Of a stretch of 64,000 nucleotides of DNA, positions 28,336 through 37,983 are shown in pieces (position 1 is the stretch's first letter; the number at the start of each line of letters is the position of its first letter). Source of the DNA: Campylobacter massiliensis (GTDB lineage Bacteria; Campylobacterota; Campylobacteria; Campylobacterales; Campylobacteraceae); assembly GCF_014253065.1 (NCBI RefSeq), contig NZ_JACLZK010000001.1, positions 62,001 through 126,000 of the forward strand, given 5' to 3'. The translations under genes and the position numbers were made by a program. The notes beneath the pieces are model-generated. The model was not told where the DNA came from and searched no databases. It saw nothing but the letters and a program-made list of their open reading frames with translations.

Positions 28336-30909
28336 ATGCAAAATTTAGACAAACTTTATATCTTTACCAACTCGCGAAAGATACGCGAATTTAACGCGAA
28401 ATTTCAAAACGAACTCGTGCCAAAGGCCATGACGATAGCGCAGTTTGAGCAAAAAGCCGTGCTGGTGCCGGGGCGCTTTGAGGCGGACGAGGCGTACGCG
28501 CTGGTGCTGATGCAGCGAGCCTGTGCGAGCGTGAGGGAGGCCTCCGAGCGGCTGCGTATCCCGTCCGAGTTCTTTGCATTTTTAAAAAACAACGACTATC
28601 TTTTTAGCTTTTTTAAAGAGCTTGCTATCAGTAAAAAGAGCGTGGCGGACCTGAAATTTAGCGATATTTACGCCGATTACGAGGAGCATCTGGGTATCCT
28701 CGAGGCGGTGCTTGCGCGATATAAGGAGCTGCTCGCGGCCGAAAATCTATACGACGGCATCGCGCTGCCTGAAATTTACCGGCTAAACGGCGGATTCGTG
28801 AGAGAATTTCGCGAGATTTATCTTGAAGTGGACGGCTTTTTGAGCGAATTTGAGTGGGAGCTGTTTAGCGAGATAGCCAAGCTAACGACGCTAAAAATCA
28901 TCTTTCAAACCAGTAAATTTAACAAAAAACTGATCCTAAAACTAGCCGAAATTTCGGGCATTGACTCGAGCGAGTTTAGCCTATACGGCGAATTTGAGCT
29001 AAATTTGAGCTCGCGCGAGCTAAAAAAAACGGGCGTCTTGCGCAAAAATCCGCTCGTTTTAAAAAGAAGCTTTAGCGCCAGAAGCTTGCAGGCGGCCTAC
29101 GCGATGGCAAAGGCTAGCGAGTTTGTGGCTGATGGCATCAAACCCGAAAACATTGCCGTTATCCTGCCCGATGAGAGCTTTGCCGAGATCTTGCGCCTGC
29201 ACGACCGCGGCAAGATGTTTAACTTTGCGATGGGCGAGAGCTTTACCCGCACGCGGTTTTTTCAAATTTTAAAGTGCATAGTAACCGCGATCAACGACAA
29301 AATCCGCGTAAATTTGAGCGAGGATAACTACGCGAATTTTAACGAATTCGAGTTTAATCTGCACGAGCTTGGCGCCGGCTCCGAGCTATTTGCTAAATTT
29401 AAAAACGGCTTTGAGGCGCCTTGCTCATTTGAGGATTTTAGGGCGCTTATGGAGGAGATTTTGGCGCTTGAGAGCGACCCCGCCGCCGCGCAAAAAACGC
29501 GAGAGGAGCTATTTTACGCGCAAAGTTTGGCTAGGTATTTTAGCTTTACGCTGCGTCAAATTTGCGAGATATTTTTGATAAAGCTAGCCAGGCTTAGGCT
29601 TGATCACGTAGGCGGCGGCAAGATCGGCGTCATGGGCGTTTTGGAGAGTCGCGGGCTTAAATTTGAGGGCGTCATAGTGCTTGATTTTAACGACGATTTG
29701 GTGCCAAAGCGCAGCGTAAACGAGATGTTTTTAAGCTCGCGCGTGCGTCAAAAAGCGGGCCTCATCGGCTACGTCGACCGCGAAAATTTGCAGAGATTTT
29801 ACTACGAGAGCCTAATCGGCGGCGCGAAAAAGGCGGCGATATGCTACGTGGCAAACGAGGAGAAAATCGCGTCGAGATTTCTCGGCGAATTTAACGCCGT
29901 GGAGGACGCGAGATTTAGCGACGAGAGCTATGCGGCGCTGTTTAACGGCGAATTTGCGGACGAGCAGAAAATTGACGGTGAGATAAACCCGCATCTTGAC
30001 GAAAGGAACGAGGCTAAACCTAAACAAGCAAAAACCGCCAAAGAGCGGAGTTTGTTTGAATTTGACGCGCATGGCGAGCTAGATTCTGGCGTAAATTCTA
30101 CCGATAAATTTGACGAAAACGCCGCGCAAAACGAAACGCCGAGCGAAAATCCGCAAGCGCTAAATTTTATAAAATTTACTCGAAAAACGCCCGCAAAACC
30201 TAAAATTTTCGAGCAAGACATCATCGTCAAGCACGATTTTTTCGCTATCCCGCTCTCTTTTAGCAGGCTAAACACCTATTTGCAGTGCCCGCGGCGGTAT
30301 TATTACAGATATATCCTGGGCGTAAAGCCGCCCGTGATGCCGCAAACCGCGTCCGCGGCGGACTTGGGTAACTCGCTACACAGGGCGCTTTTTGAGTATT
30401 ATTCTAAATTCGATCGATTTGACCTCGCTAAATTTGAAACGGTGCTAAGAGAGCTAAACACGCTGCCGTTAGAGCGCGAGATAACGATGATAAAGATGGA
30501 AAAATTTAAGGCCGTAGAGGACGCGAGATATGAGGCGGGATGGCGCGTGCAGGGGCTCGAAAAAGAGCTTGATAGCGTGTTTGCAGGCGTGCGCATAACG
30601 GGCAAAATCGACCGCATAGACGTGTGCGGCGGCGAGCTAGCGGTGATTGACTATAAAAGCGGGAAATTTGACGCCAAATCCTTGCAACTGCCCTTTTACG
30701 AGGCGCTCGTTGGTAGGCCTTGCGAGGGGTATTTTTACGATCTTAAAGATAATATGAACTTGGTGGCCGGCGAGGCTAGCACGGAGGCGCTTGCAGAGGC
30801 GATCGAGCAGCTAAAATCCATAAACGACACGCCGATAAATTTCGGGGAGGCAAAGGGCGCGATGAGCGAATACGAAGACTATAAAATTTTAGTGAAAGGC
30901 GAGCTATGA
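28336..30909 (+). CDS. addB: AddB-like helicase/nuclease subunit (recombination repair)
   Basis: 857 residues. The N-terminal two-thirds resemble an inactivated helicase fold, with no clear Walker A motif. The C-terminal RecB-type PD-(D/E)XK nuclease starts at 'FSRLNTYLQCPRRYYYRYILG' (about 640) and continues with 'ITGKIDRIDVCGGELAVIDYKSGKFD', which contains the catalytic Asp and DYKSG motif. Between them, a Glu/Lys/Asn-rich linker (about 535-625) looks disordered and is probably lineage-specific. With AddA it resects double-strand breaks for RecA. It overlaps addA by 4 bases. Confidence 0.85.
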   Translation: MQNLDKLYIFTNSRKIREFNAKFQNELVPKAMTIAQFEQKAVLVPGRFEADEAYALVLMQRACASVREASERLRIPSEFFAFLKNNDYLFSFFKELAISKKSVADLKFSDIYADYEEHLGILEAVLARYKELLAAENLYDGIALPEIYRLNGGFVREFREIYLEVDGFLSEFEWELFSEIAKLTTLKIIFQTSKFNKKLILKLAEISGIDSSEFSLYGEFELNLSSRELKKTGVLRKNPLVLKRSFSARSLQAAYAMAKASEFVADGIKPENIAVILPDESFAEILRLHDRGKMFNFAMGESFTRTRFFQILKCIVTAINDKIRVNLSEDNYANFNEFEFNLHELGAGSELFAKFKNGFEAPCSFEDFRALMEEILALESDPAAAQKTREELFYAQSLARYFSFTLRQICEIFLIKLARLRLDHVGGGKIGVMGVLESRGLKFEGVIVLDFNDDLVPKRSVNEMFLSSRVRQKAGLIGYVDRENLQRFYYESLIGGAKKAAICYVANEEKIASRFLGEFNAVEDARFSDESYAALFNGEFADEQKIDGEINPHLDERNEAKPKQAKTAKERSLFEFDAHGELDSGVNSTDKFDENAAQNETPSENPQALNFIKFTRKTPAKPKIFEQDIIVKHDFFAIPLSFSRLNTYLQCPRRYYYRYILGVKPPVMPQTASAADLGNSLHRALFEYYSKFDRFDLAKFETVLRELNTLPLEREITMIKMEKFKAVEDARYEAGWRVQGLEKELDSVFAGVRITGKIDRIDVCGGELAVIDYKSGKFDAKSLQLPFYEALVGRPCEGYFYDLKDNMNLVAGEASTEALAEAIEQLKSINDTPINFGEAKGAMSEYEDYKILVKGEL

Positions 30910-33701
30910 AGCCGTTTTTGGCCCTCGAGGCGAGTGCGGGCAGCGGCAAGACCTTCGCGCTTAGCGTGCGTTTTATCGCGATTTTGCTCTCAGGCGCCGA
31001 CGCGCGCGAGATCACGGCGCTAACCTTTACCAAAAAGGCCGCCAACGAGATGAAAGAGCGCATCGTGCAGACCTTTTTGCGGCTCGAGGAAAAGGGCGCA
31101 GAGCTAGCCGAGCTAGAGCAAATTTTGGGTGCGAGCAGGGATGAAATTTTAGCTATGCGCGACGCGCGGGCGACGCATTTTTTAGAAAGCGAACTAAAAA
31201 TCGGTACGTTTGACTCGTTTTTCGTCGGCATCCTGCGCAGTTTTTGCCTAAATTTGGGGTTGAGCGCGGATTTTGAAGTGAGCGAAAATTTAAACGAGCT
31301 ACAGCGGGGCGAGTTTGTCGCGAGCGTGAGCAAGGATATGCGGCTGTTAAAAGCGCTTGCAAATTTGATAGCGACGGCCGAGCGCAGTCAGAGTAGCTTT
31401 TTTGAGAGCTTGGAGATGTTTTACGAAAATTTCGGCGAGCTAAAAAGCAGCGAAAATGCGGCGTTTCCAAACGAAAGCGGCGTCGCAGAAGCGCTAAAAA
31501 ACATGCGCGAATACGTCCTAGCTAGAGGCGGCGGCAAAGATGCGCAAAGCGCCGTGAAAGAGGGCAGCCCGAGCGAAATTTTAGCTCGCTCTTTTATGTC
31601 GCGCGCGAGCCTTGATTATCGCACGTTTTCTAAAATTTATACGCCGGAGCTTGACGAGATGTTTTTTGAGTTAAAAGCGCGGCTAAAGCGCTATTTTGAC
31701 GCGCTTGAGGAGTATAAAATCGCCGAGCTGGCTAGATTTTTAAAAATCTATAAAGAGTGCAAAATCTCGCTAAATAAAAGACTAAATTCGCTCGCATTTA
31801 GCGACGTGACGCGCCTAGTTTACGAGCTTTTGCGAGGCGGCGAGACGGACGCGCAGATGCTTTATTTTAGGCTCGACGGACGTATAAATCACCTGCTCAT
31901 CGACGAGTTTCAAGACACCAACGTCGCGCAGTACGAGATCATGCGTCCGCTTATCGAAGAAATCGTAGCCGGATACGGACAAAACGGGCTTGGCAGCTTT
32001 TTTTACGTCGGCGACGTAAAGCAGAGCATTTACCGTTTTCGCGGAGGCAAAAAGGAGCTTTTCGGCAAGCTGATGCGAGATTTTCCGCAGATCAAAGCGC
32101 AAAATTTGGAGGTAAATTATCGCAGCAAAAAGGCGCTGGTGAGATTTACGAACGCCGTATTTACAGGCAAGATCGAAAATTTTAAACCGCAAAGAACGCC
32201 CCAAAAAGAGGGCGAGCGGGTAAATTTGGTAGGCCGGATGCCGTATTTTGAGGCACAGGAGGACGATCTTGGATTCGTGCGGGTATGTAGCGGCGATGAC
32301 GTGGCGATGGAGGCTGCGCAGCAGGTTAAATTTCTGCTTGAAAAAGGGGTCTGCGAGGACGATATCACCGTGCTTTGCTGGAAAAACGACGACATAAATA
32401 AAATCGCAAATTTACTTGACGAGGCGGGCGTAAAAAGCGTGAGCGAGGGCGTGATGCCTCTGCTAGCTAGCAAAAATGCGCGCGCAGTAGTGGAGTACGC
32501 TAAATTTTGCCTATTCGGCGAGCGAATTTACAAGCTAAATACCGAAGCGATCCTAGACGTAAATGCCGTAAAACTAAGCGTAAATCCGCAAAAATCGGCG
32601 CTTGAGAGCCTGCACTATCTGGCGGGCAAGCTTGGCGCAGATATGAGCGACGCGGACGTTTTGCGGCTATTTGAGCTAGCACAGCCGTATTCAAATTTGA
32701 CCGAGTTTATCTATAATCTTGGTAGATTTGAAGCAAAAGCGAGCGCAAAAAGCGGCGAGGGCGTGAAAATCATGACCGTGCACAAGTCAAAGGGACTGGA
32801 GTTTGAAAACGTGATCGTGTGCGATAAAATGGGCGCCGGACGGCATGACGGGTCAAATTTTGTCGCTGAGTACGACGCGAGTGCGGGCTCCTGGCAGGTG
32901 CGACACAACGTCAAAAAGCAGTGCATCGACGAGGATTTTGCAAGGCTAAAAGAAAAGGCGGCGCGGCTCGAGCGCGAAGAGGATATGAACAAGCTCTACG
33001 TCGCGCTAACGCGGGCGATCAGCGGGCTAATCATCGTCAAGAAAACGGACGCGAACGGCAGAAATCCGAGCTTTTTTGGGGCGTATGAGAGTAGCGGCGA
33101 GGTTATAGAGTATCTTGATTTGGTTGATTTTAGCTTCGGCGAGCCTGCGCCTAGCAAGGCGCGAAATTTGACGTCGGCGGGCAAATTTGAGCCTATAGAG
33201 CTAGCTCAAATTTCAAAGCAAATCGTAGATGAAACGCCAAAATCCGAGAGTAAAAACCAAAAGGCGATTTATTTTGGTTTGGCGCTGCACTATCTGCTCG
33301 AGATGGCGGAAAAATTTGACGAGGACTCGCTAAAAACCGCGCAAATTTCGATGCGAAACGCTTTTCATAAATTTTTGGACGAGGGCGAGCTGGATGAAAT
33401 TTACGTGCGCGGGCTAAATTTGATAAACGAGCCTAAATTTAAGCAAATGACGCAGGCAAAAAGGGTGTTTAAAGAGCAGCCTTTACGCTTTGAGGGCGCG
33501 CTAAAGCAGCTTGATCTGCTCTGTTTGGACGAAAATGAAATCTGCGTGATAGACTATAAAACGAGCGATAAAAATATAGATGAAAATATCGCGCAGGTTG
33601 AGGAGTACAAAAAAATATTGGCTCAAATTTATCCGAATTTGAGCGTGAGGGCGGCGATATTTTACGCTTTGCGGGACGAAATTCGAAGCATTGATATTTA
33701 A
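30906..33701 (+). CDS. addA: AddA/RecB-like UvrD-family helicase-nuclease
   Basis: 931 residues. The superfamily 1A helicase motifs run in order: Walker A 'ASAGSGKT' (9-16), motif Ia 'ALTFTKKAANEMKER', motif II 'LLIDEFQDTN', motif III 'FFYVGDVKQSIYRFRGG', motif V 'IMTVHKSKGLEFENVIV' and motif VI 'KLYVALTRA'. A C-terminal nuclease domain ends with 'CVIDYKTSDKNIDENIAQVEEYKK'. It is the ATP-driven translocase of the AddAB complex, which in the family recognises Chi sites during break repair. A long inverted repeat directly follows its stop codon. Confidence 0.93.
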   Translation: MKPFLALEASAGSGKTFALSVRFIAILLSGADAREITALTFTKKAANEMKERIVQTFLRLEEKGAELAELEQILGASRDEILAMRDARATHFLESELKIGTFDSFFVGILRSFCLNLGLSADFEVSENLNELQRGEFVASVSKDMRLLKALANLIATAERSQSSFFESLEMFYENFGELKSSENAAFPNESGVAEALKNMREYVLARGGGKDAQSAVKEGSPSEILARSFMSRASLDYRTFSKIYTPELDEMFFELKARLKRYFDALEEYKIAELARFLKIYKECKISLNKRLNSLAFSDVTRLVYELLRGGETDAQMLYFRLDGRINHLLIDEFQDTNVAQYEIMRPLIEEIVAGYGQNGLGSFFYVGDVKQSIYRFRGGKKELFGKLMRDFPQIKAQNLEVNYRSKKALVRFTNAVFTGKIENFKPQRTPQKEGERVNLVGRMPYFEAQEDDLGFVRVCSGDDVAMEAAQQVKFLLEKGVCEDDITVLCWKNDDINKIANLLDEAGVKSVSEGVMPLLASKNARAVVEYAKFCLFGERIYKLNTEAILDVNAVKLSVNPQKSALESLHYLAGKLGADMSDADVLRLFELAQPYSNLTEFIYNLGRFEAKASAKSGEGVKIMTVHKSKGLEFENVIVCDKMGAGRHDGSNFVAEYDASAGSWQVRHNVKKQCIDEDFARLKEKAARLEREEDMNKLYVALTRAISGLIIVKKTDANGRNPSFFGAYESSGEVIEYLDLVDFSFGEPAPSKARNLTSAGKFEPIELAQISKQIVDETPKSESKNQKAIYFGLALHYLLEMAEKFDEDSLKTAQISMRNAFHKFLDEGELDEIYVRGLNLINEPKFKQMTQAKRVFKEQPLRFEGALKQLDLLCLDENEICVIDYKTSDKNIDENIAQVEEYKKILAQIYPNLSVRAAIFYALRDEIRSIDI

Positions 33702-33724
33702 ATATAGCTTAAATTAAGCTATAT
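33702..33724. promoter_or_regulatory. Perfect inverted repeat between addA and rplM
   Basis: Two perfect 11-base arms (33702-33712 and 33714-33724) of ATATAGCTTAA type are separated by one base, beginning directly after the addA stop. A TACAAT (33741-33746) downstream may be the rplM -10, which puts the repeat over the -35 region. It could be an operator for the ribosomal protein genes or a small terminator for addA. Confidence 0.45.
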
Positions 33725-33776
33725 GTAAGGTGCATTTGAATACAATCACGACTTAAAATTATCTAAAGGGTAAGAA

Positions 33777-34205
33777 ATGACGAAAATAACAAAACCAAAC
33801 GAAGTGGAGCGCGAGTGGATCGTGCTTGACGCGGCAGGTAAGCGTTTTGGTAGATTGCTAACCGAGGTAGCTACGCTGCTTCGCGGTAAGCATAAACCAA
33901 ATTTCACTCCGAATGTCGATTGCGGCGATTACGTTATCATAATCAACGCTTCTAAAGCCGAATTTACGGGCAACAATAAAGCCGAGCAAAAGCTTTATCA
34001 CCGCCATTCAGGGTATTTTGGTAGCACAAAGAGCGAGAAATTCGGCGAGCTTTTGGCTGACAAACCTGAAAAACTGTTCAAGCTAGCCGTTCGCGGAATG
34101 CTTCCAAAAACAAAACTCGGCAGAGAGATGATAAAAAAACTAAAAGTTTACGCCGGCAGCGAGCATCCGCACACGGCTCAAATAGCTAAAAAAGAAGGAA
34201 AATAA
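33777..34205 (+). CDS. rplM: 50S ribosomal protein L13
   Basis: 142 residues with the L13 signatures '[43 protein letters not shown]' and '[27 protein letters not shown]'. It is an early-assembly protein of the large ribosomal subunit. A ribosome binding site (AAAGGGTAAG) precedes the ATG. rpsI follows after 2 bases, the near-universal L13-S9 pair. Confidence 0.98.
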   Translation: MTKITKPNEVEREWIVLDAAGKRFGRLLTEVATLLRGKHKPNFTPNVDCGDYVIIINASKAEFTGNNKAEQKLYHRHSGYFGSTKSEKFGELLADKPEKLFKLAVRGMLPKTKLGREMIKKLKVYAGSEHPHTAQIAKKEGK

Positions 34206-34207
34206 TC

Positions 34208-34597
34208 ATGGCGAAAGTTTATGCAACCGGTAAAAGAAAAACTGCCGTAGCGAAAGTCTGGCTAAAACCGGGCAGCGGTAAAATTTTAGTAAACGGGCTT
34301 GATCTAAACACTTGGCTCGGCGGACACGAGGCTATCAAGCTAAAAGTGGTTCAACCTCTACTTTTAACAAAACAAGAGGGTTCTGTAGACGTAACCGCAA
34401 CTACTCTAGGCGGCGGATACTCTGCTCAGGCTGAGGCGCTAAGACACGGCATTTCAAGAGCATTGGCCCTATTTGACACCGACTTTAGAGCAACTCTAAA
34501 ACCAAAAGGCCTACTGACTCGCGACTCACGCGTTGTTGAGCGTAAGAAATTCGGTAGAAGAAAAGCTAGAAGAAGCCCGCAGTTTTCTAAACGCTAA
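34208..34597 (+). CDS. rpsI: 30S ribosomal protein S9
   Basis: 129 residues, from '[30 protein letters not shown]' through '[19 protein letters not shown]' to the basic C-terminus ending in 'RRSPQFSKR', whose terminal Lys-Arg contacts P-site tRNA. It is cotranscribed with rplM. Confidence 0.98.
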   Translation: MAKVYATGKRKTAVAKVWLKPGSGKILVNGLDLNTWLGGHEAIKLKVVQPLLLTKQEGSVDVTATTLGGGYSAQAEALRHGISRALALFDTDFRATLKPKGLLTRDSRVVERKKFGRRKARRSPQFSKR

Positions 34598-34687
34598 TAG
34601 TTTTTGGGGTAGCGCGAATTTAAGGTGCATTGATATTTGCGGTTGGTTTTTTGTAAACTTGCAGATATCAAATGTTTAAACGAAATT

Positions 34688-34693
34688 TATAAT
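34688..34693 (+). promoter_or_regulatory. Probable -10 box of cadF
   Basis: A perfect TATAAT lies 47 bases upstream of the cadF start, followed by an A/T-rich leader and an AAAGGA ribosome binding site. No strong -35 is seen. Codon use in cadF is more A/T-ending than in its neighbours, as expected for a highly expressed surface protein. Confidence 0.5.
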
Positions 34694-34739
34694 TTTTGTG
34701 TTATCATTGAAACATACATTTCACTTGAAAGGATTTTCT

Positions 34740-35741
34740 ATGAAAAAGATTGCTATTGCTTTAGTTGCTGCTACAGCTCTTTTTGCTGCTGATTCAGCTT
34801 ACAAATATGAATTAACTCCAACCATAGGCGGAGTTCATCCTGAGGGTAACCTTGGAATGAACGATCAAGCTGCTATCGGTTTAAGAGTAGGTAGAAACCT
34901 TGAGAATTTCTTTATCAACCAAGTAGAGCTAGGTTTTAGCCATGCAGATAAGGTTAGAGAATACGGCGTAAAAGGCAAAGCTACTAGATATTTCGTAAAT
35001 GCCATTAAAGATTTCGGTATCACTGACAATCTTTCACTTTATGGATTACTAGGTGCTGGATATGAGGATGTTTCAAAAAGATTCGTTAAAAATGACGATG
35101 GTGGCTTCGGTCAATACGGTCTTGGTTTAAGATACCAAATTACCGACAACTTCGCATTGCGTGCCGAAGCTGTCGATGCTATCAAATTTAACCATGGAGA
35201 CCACAACCTATTCTATACTCTAGGTTTTGCAGTAGGTTTTGCTCCTCAAAACGCTCCTGTAGTTGCAGAAGCTCCAAAAGTTGAGGCAGCTCCAGCTCCT
35301 GTAAGCCTTGACGATGATAACGACGGTGTTTTAAATGATGTTGATCAATGCCCAAATACACCTGCTGGCGTAGTAGTTGATGAGACTGGATGCGAGAAGG
35401 TTATCGTTCTTAGAGATATCGGCGTAAACTTCGCATTCGATAGCTACAAAATAACTCCAAAATATCTTGAGGAGATCAAAAAAGTAGCTAACTTTATGGG
35501 CGAAAACCCAGGCTACCGCGTAGTTCTAAGCGGACATACAGATAGCGTAGGCGCTGAGGCTTATAACCAAAAACTATCTGAAAAAAGAGCAAATGCGGTT
35601 GCTAAAGCCCTTGAAGAGCTTGGCGTAAGCGCAGACAAGATCACATCTATCGGATACGGCGAACTTAAACCTATCGCTTCAAACAAAACAAAAGAAGGAC
35701 GCGCTGAAAACAGACGCGTTGAAGCTAGATTTAACAAATAA
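34740..35741 (+). CDS. cadF: CadF-type outer-membrane protein (OmpA family)
   Basis: 333 residues from the ATG at 34740; upstream in-frame codons to 34698 are excluded because the signal peptide 'MKKIAIALVAATALFAADS' starts here. An eight-strand beta-barrel (about 20-185) is followed by an Ala/Pro linker, a thrombospondin type 3-like calcium loop ('DDDNDGVLNDVDQCPNTPAG') and an OmpA domain that binds peptidoglycan ('LSGHTDSVGAEAYNQKLSEKRANAV'). In C. jejuni CadF binds fibronectin through an FRLS tetrapeptide. The corresponding segment here appears to be 'FALR', so adhesion by that motif is doubtful. Gene order rpsI-cadF-HAD matches C. jejuni except for the inserted mscS. Confidence 0.9.
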   Translation: MKKIAIALVAATALFAADSAYKYELTPTIGGVHPEGNLGMNDQAAIGLRVGRNLENFFINQVELGFSHADKVREYGVKGKATRYFVNAIKDFGITDNLSLYGLLGAGYEDVSKRFVKNDDGGFGQYGLGLRYQITDNFALRAEAVDAIKFNHGDHNLFYTLGFAVGFAPQNAPVVAEAPKVEAAPAPVSLDDDNDGVLNDVDQCPNTPAGVVVDETGCEKVIVLRDIGVNFAFDSYKITPKYLEEIKKVANFMGENPGYRVVLSGHTDSVGAEAYNQKLSEKRANAVAKALEELGVSADKITSIGYGELKPIASNKTKEGRAENRRVEARFNK

Positions 35742-35761
35742 TTAGCCTAGCTTAATAATGC

Positions 35762-36589
35762 ATGGACGAGATTAAAATCGAACTTATTTGGTCGTTAATC
35801 TCGTCCTATTCTTTAAAAATTTTAGGCTCTATCGCCATCTTGCTTATCGGCAAATGGTTAGTAGCAAAAATCTCAAATCTTATATCAAAGTTAATCATTT
35901 CCTCTAGACTTGACGAAACTCTTTCGAGTTTTTTACTAAATATCATCAAAACGCTTCTTATGGCTTTCGTAATCATAGCTGCGATTGCAAATTTGGGCGT
36001 CGAGACGTCTATGTTCGTTGCTGCGCTAGGCGCCATCGGTCTTGCTATCGGTATGGCATTTAAGGATACTTTTTCAAACATCGGCGCAGGATTTTTGATA
36101 ATATTTTTTAGGCCGTTTAAACTCAAGGACCATATCGAAGTTGCAGGCGTGCAAGGTGCGGTCAAAGAGATTAATATGTTTAGTACTGTTTTACGCACGA
36201 CCGATCATAAAACCATTATCATCCCAAACGGTCGCATCATAAGTAGCAATATAATTAACTTCTCAAAAGAGGGCACCAGGCGCGTCGAGATCGTATTTTG
36301 CATAGATTATAAAGACGATTTAAAGCTTGCAAAAGAGATTATATTAAGTCTGGCTGCCGAAAATAAAAAGATCCTAAAAGAGCCAAAGCCGTTTGTCGGC
36401 GTCGGAAGTTTGGGTGAAAATAGCGTAAATTTGACCGCTAGATTTTGGTGCGCGAGTAGTGATTTTTCGGATGTACAGTTTGCTATGTTAGAGAGCGTCA
36501 AGCTTGCATTTGACGCTAAAGGCATCTCTATACCGTCGCCGCAGCTTAGCATCCGCTATCAAGACAAAAGACAAGACGAGCAATTTTAA
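35762..36589 (+). CDS. MscS-family mechanosensitive channel
   Basis: 275 residues. Two N-terminal helices are followed by the pore helix TM3 'ETSMFVAALGAIGLAIGMAFKDTFSNIGAGFLIIFFRPFKLKD', with the Gly/Ala pattern of MscS. The beta domain 'GVQGAVKEINMFSTVLRTTDHKTIIIPNGRIISSNIINFS' is the most conserved part. It opens on membrane tension to release solutes during osmotic downshock. It lies 20 bases after cadF and could be cotranscribed. Length fits E. coli MscS (286 residues). Confidence 0.93.
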   Translation: MDEIKIELIWSLISSYSLKILGSIAILLIGKWLVAKISNLISKLIISSRLDETLSSFLLNIIKTLLMAFVIIAAIANLGVETSMFVAALGAIGLAIGMAFKDTFSNIGAGFLIIFFRPFKLKDHIEVAGVQGAVKEINMFSTVLRTTDHKTIIIPNGRIISSNIINFSKEGTRRVEIVFCIDYKDDLKLAKEIILSLAAENKKILKEPKPFVGVGSLGENSVNLTARFWCASSDFSDVQFAMLESVKLAFDAKGISIPSPQLSIRYQDKRQDEQF

Positions 36590-36979
36590 TCACTCGGTTT
36601 TCTTGCATATTTTATACTTATTTGCTTGTATGGTTGTGATGGGTTAAATTTGATCCGCAAGCTAGCTTTGCTAAATTTGCATAAAAATGCACAAGCGCGA
36701 GAAATTCTGCCTGAAATATTTTAAATTTTAAGTCTAGTTAAAAATTCAAATTTGACGTCATAATATTTTAACAAAACCGTAATTTTAATGCCTGAACTGT
36801 AATAGCATAAAATTTAAATCAAAACCCAAAACGATGAAAATTTGAAATTTTAAAAAGCCGACTTAAGGCAAATTTTAAAATACAAAAAGTAAAATCAAAG
36901 TTTACTAAAATGCAAATTTGACGCGAAAATGCCGTCAAATTTATGGTATCACAATCAAAAAAAAAACGAAAGAAGCGAG
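36590..36979. other. A/T-rich intergenic region
   Basis: About 390 bases between mscS and the HAD phosphatase gene. It contains many AAATTT words and poly-A stretches (for example 36957-36966). No ORF, tRNA or clear terminator is supported. An in-frame extension of the HAD gene to 36929 exists but is not used because the ribosome binding site and protein start are at 36980. Confidence 0.5.
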
Positions 36980-37630
36980 ATGAAAAAAACCATACTTTTT
37001 GACCTAGACGGTACGCTTATCGACTCCACGCCCGCGATTCTTGATGGATTTGGCGCGGCGTTTCGCGCTCACGGTGAGCCCGCTCCAAAGCCCGAGGCGG
37101 TCAAGGCTCTAGTCGGCCATCCGCTTGACGTCATGTTTGCCGGACTTGGAGCGCCGACGCAGCTCGTGCCTGATTATATCGCCGCGTATAAGGCGCGTTA
37201 TGAGCAGATTTTTTTGGAGCAAACATCGCTGCTTGAGGGCGCGGCTGGCGCATTGGCGCTTGCTAGCGAGGTCGCGGACGTGGGCGTCGTTACGACGAAA
37301 ACGTCGAAATTTTCGGTCATTTTGCTTGAGCACTTGGGTGTTATGAAATTTATCAAAACCGTGATCGGCAGAGACGACGTCGTAAATCCAAAGCCCGACC
37401 CTGAGCCCATAAACAGGGCTCTTGAGCGCCTAGGTAACACAAGCGCGCAAGATAAGGCAAACGCCTTTATGATCGGCGATACGACGATGGATCTGGAAGC
37501 AGCGAAGCGTGCGGGGATCGCCGGCGTCGGGCTGGTTTGCGGCTACGGCAATGAGGCTGATTTGCGCGAGCACTCAAATTTGATCTTTAAAAACGCATTT
37601 GAGGCGGTTAAATTTATAGCGGGCAGATGA
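36980..37630 (+). CDS. HAD-family phosphatase (phosphoglycolate phosphatase-like)
   Basis: 216 residues from the ATG at 36980. The HAD motifs are motif I 'FDLDGTLID' (nucleophile Asp at 8), motif II 'VVTTKTS', a Lys in 'VVNPKPDPEP', and motif IV 'MIGDTTMDLEAAKRAG'. The cap domain between motifs I and II is helical (subclass IA), as in Gph and PpaX. Likely substrates are phosphoglycolate or other small phosphate esters. The position before the POR gene is conserved from C. jejuni. Confidence 0.85.
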   Translation: MKKTILFDLDGTLIDSTPAILDGFGAAFRAHGEPAPKPEAVKALVGHPLDVMFAGLGAPTQLVPDYIAAYKARYEQIFLEQTSLLEGAAGALALASEVADVGVVTTKTSKFSVILLEHLGVMKFIKTVIGRDDVVNPKPDPEPINRALERLGNTSAQDKANAFMIGDTTMDLEAAKRAGIAGVGLVCGYGNEADLREHSNLIFKNAFEAVKFIAGR

Positions 37631-37731
37631 GGCTAGCCGATAAATTTAGAATTTTAGCAGTGATCAAAACCTATAGTTAGCTCGCCAAACGGCTATTTTT
37701 AGCGTTTGTTTGAGTTGTTAAATTTAATCAT

Positions 37732-37983
37732 TTATAAAACGTAGCGACAAGTGCGACAAGTTAAATTTAAATCAAATTTGTCGCAAGAACCAGGGCAAAG
37801 AGGCAAATTTGACCTGCCGATGCGCTCCCTTTTTTCAAGGGACTCAATCGCATTGTTTGCATTAAGATAAACGCCGTCAAAATCCGTATCCAAGACTTTA
37901 AACGACTCATCACTCAGGTAGGCGTAAAGCACAACTAGGCGTTCGTGACCGAGATAGCTCGTATGTAGCCGATAGCGGCTCAT
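37732..37983 (-). CDS. Possible small hypothetical protein (83 residues)
   Basis: An ORF in a 750-base gap between same-direction genes. The product begins 'MSRYRLHTSYLGHERLVVL' and ends Cys-rich ('CPGSCDKFDLNLTCRTCRYVL'). Its ATG overlaps the stop of an upstream reading frame (ATGA), which is typical of real coupled genes, but it lacks a clear ribosome binding site and I recognise no family. It may be a remnant. Confidence 0.3.
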   Translation of the reverse strand: MSRYRLHTSYLGHERLVVLYAYLSDESFKVLDTDFDGVYLNANNAIESLEKRERIGRSNLPLCPGSCDKFDLNLTCRTCRYVL

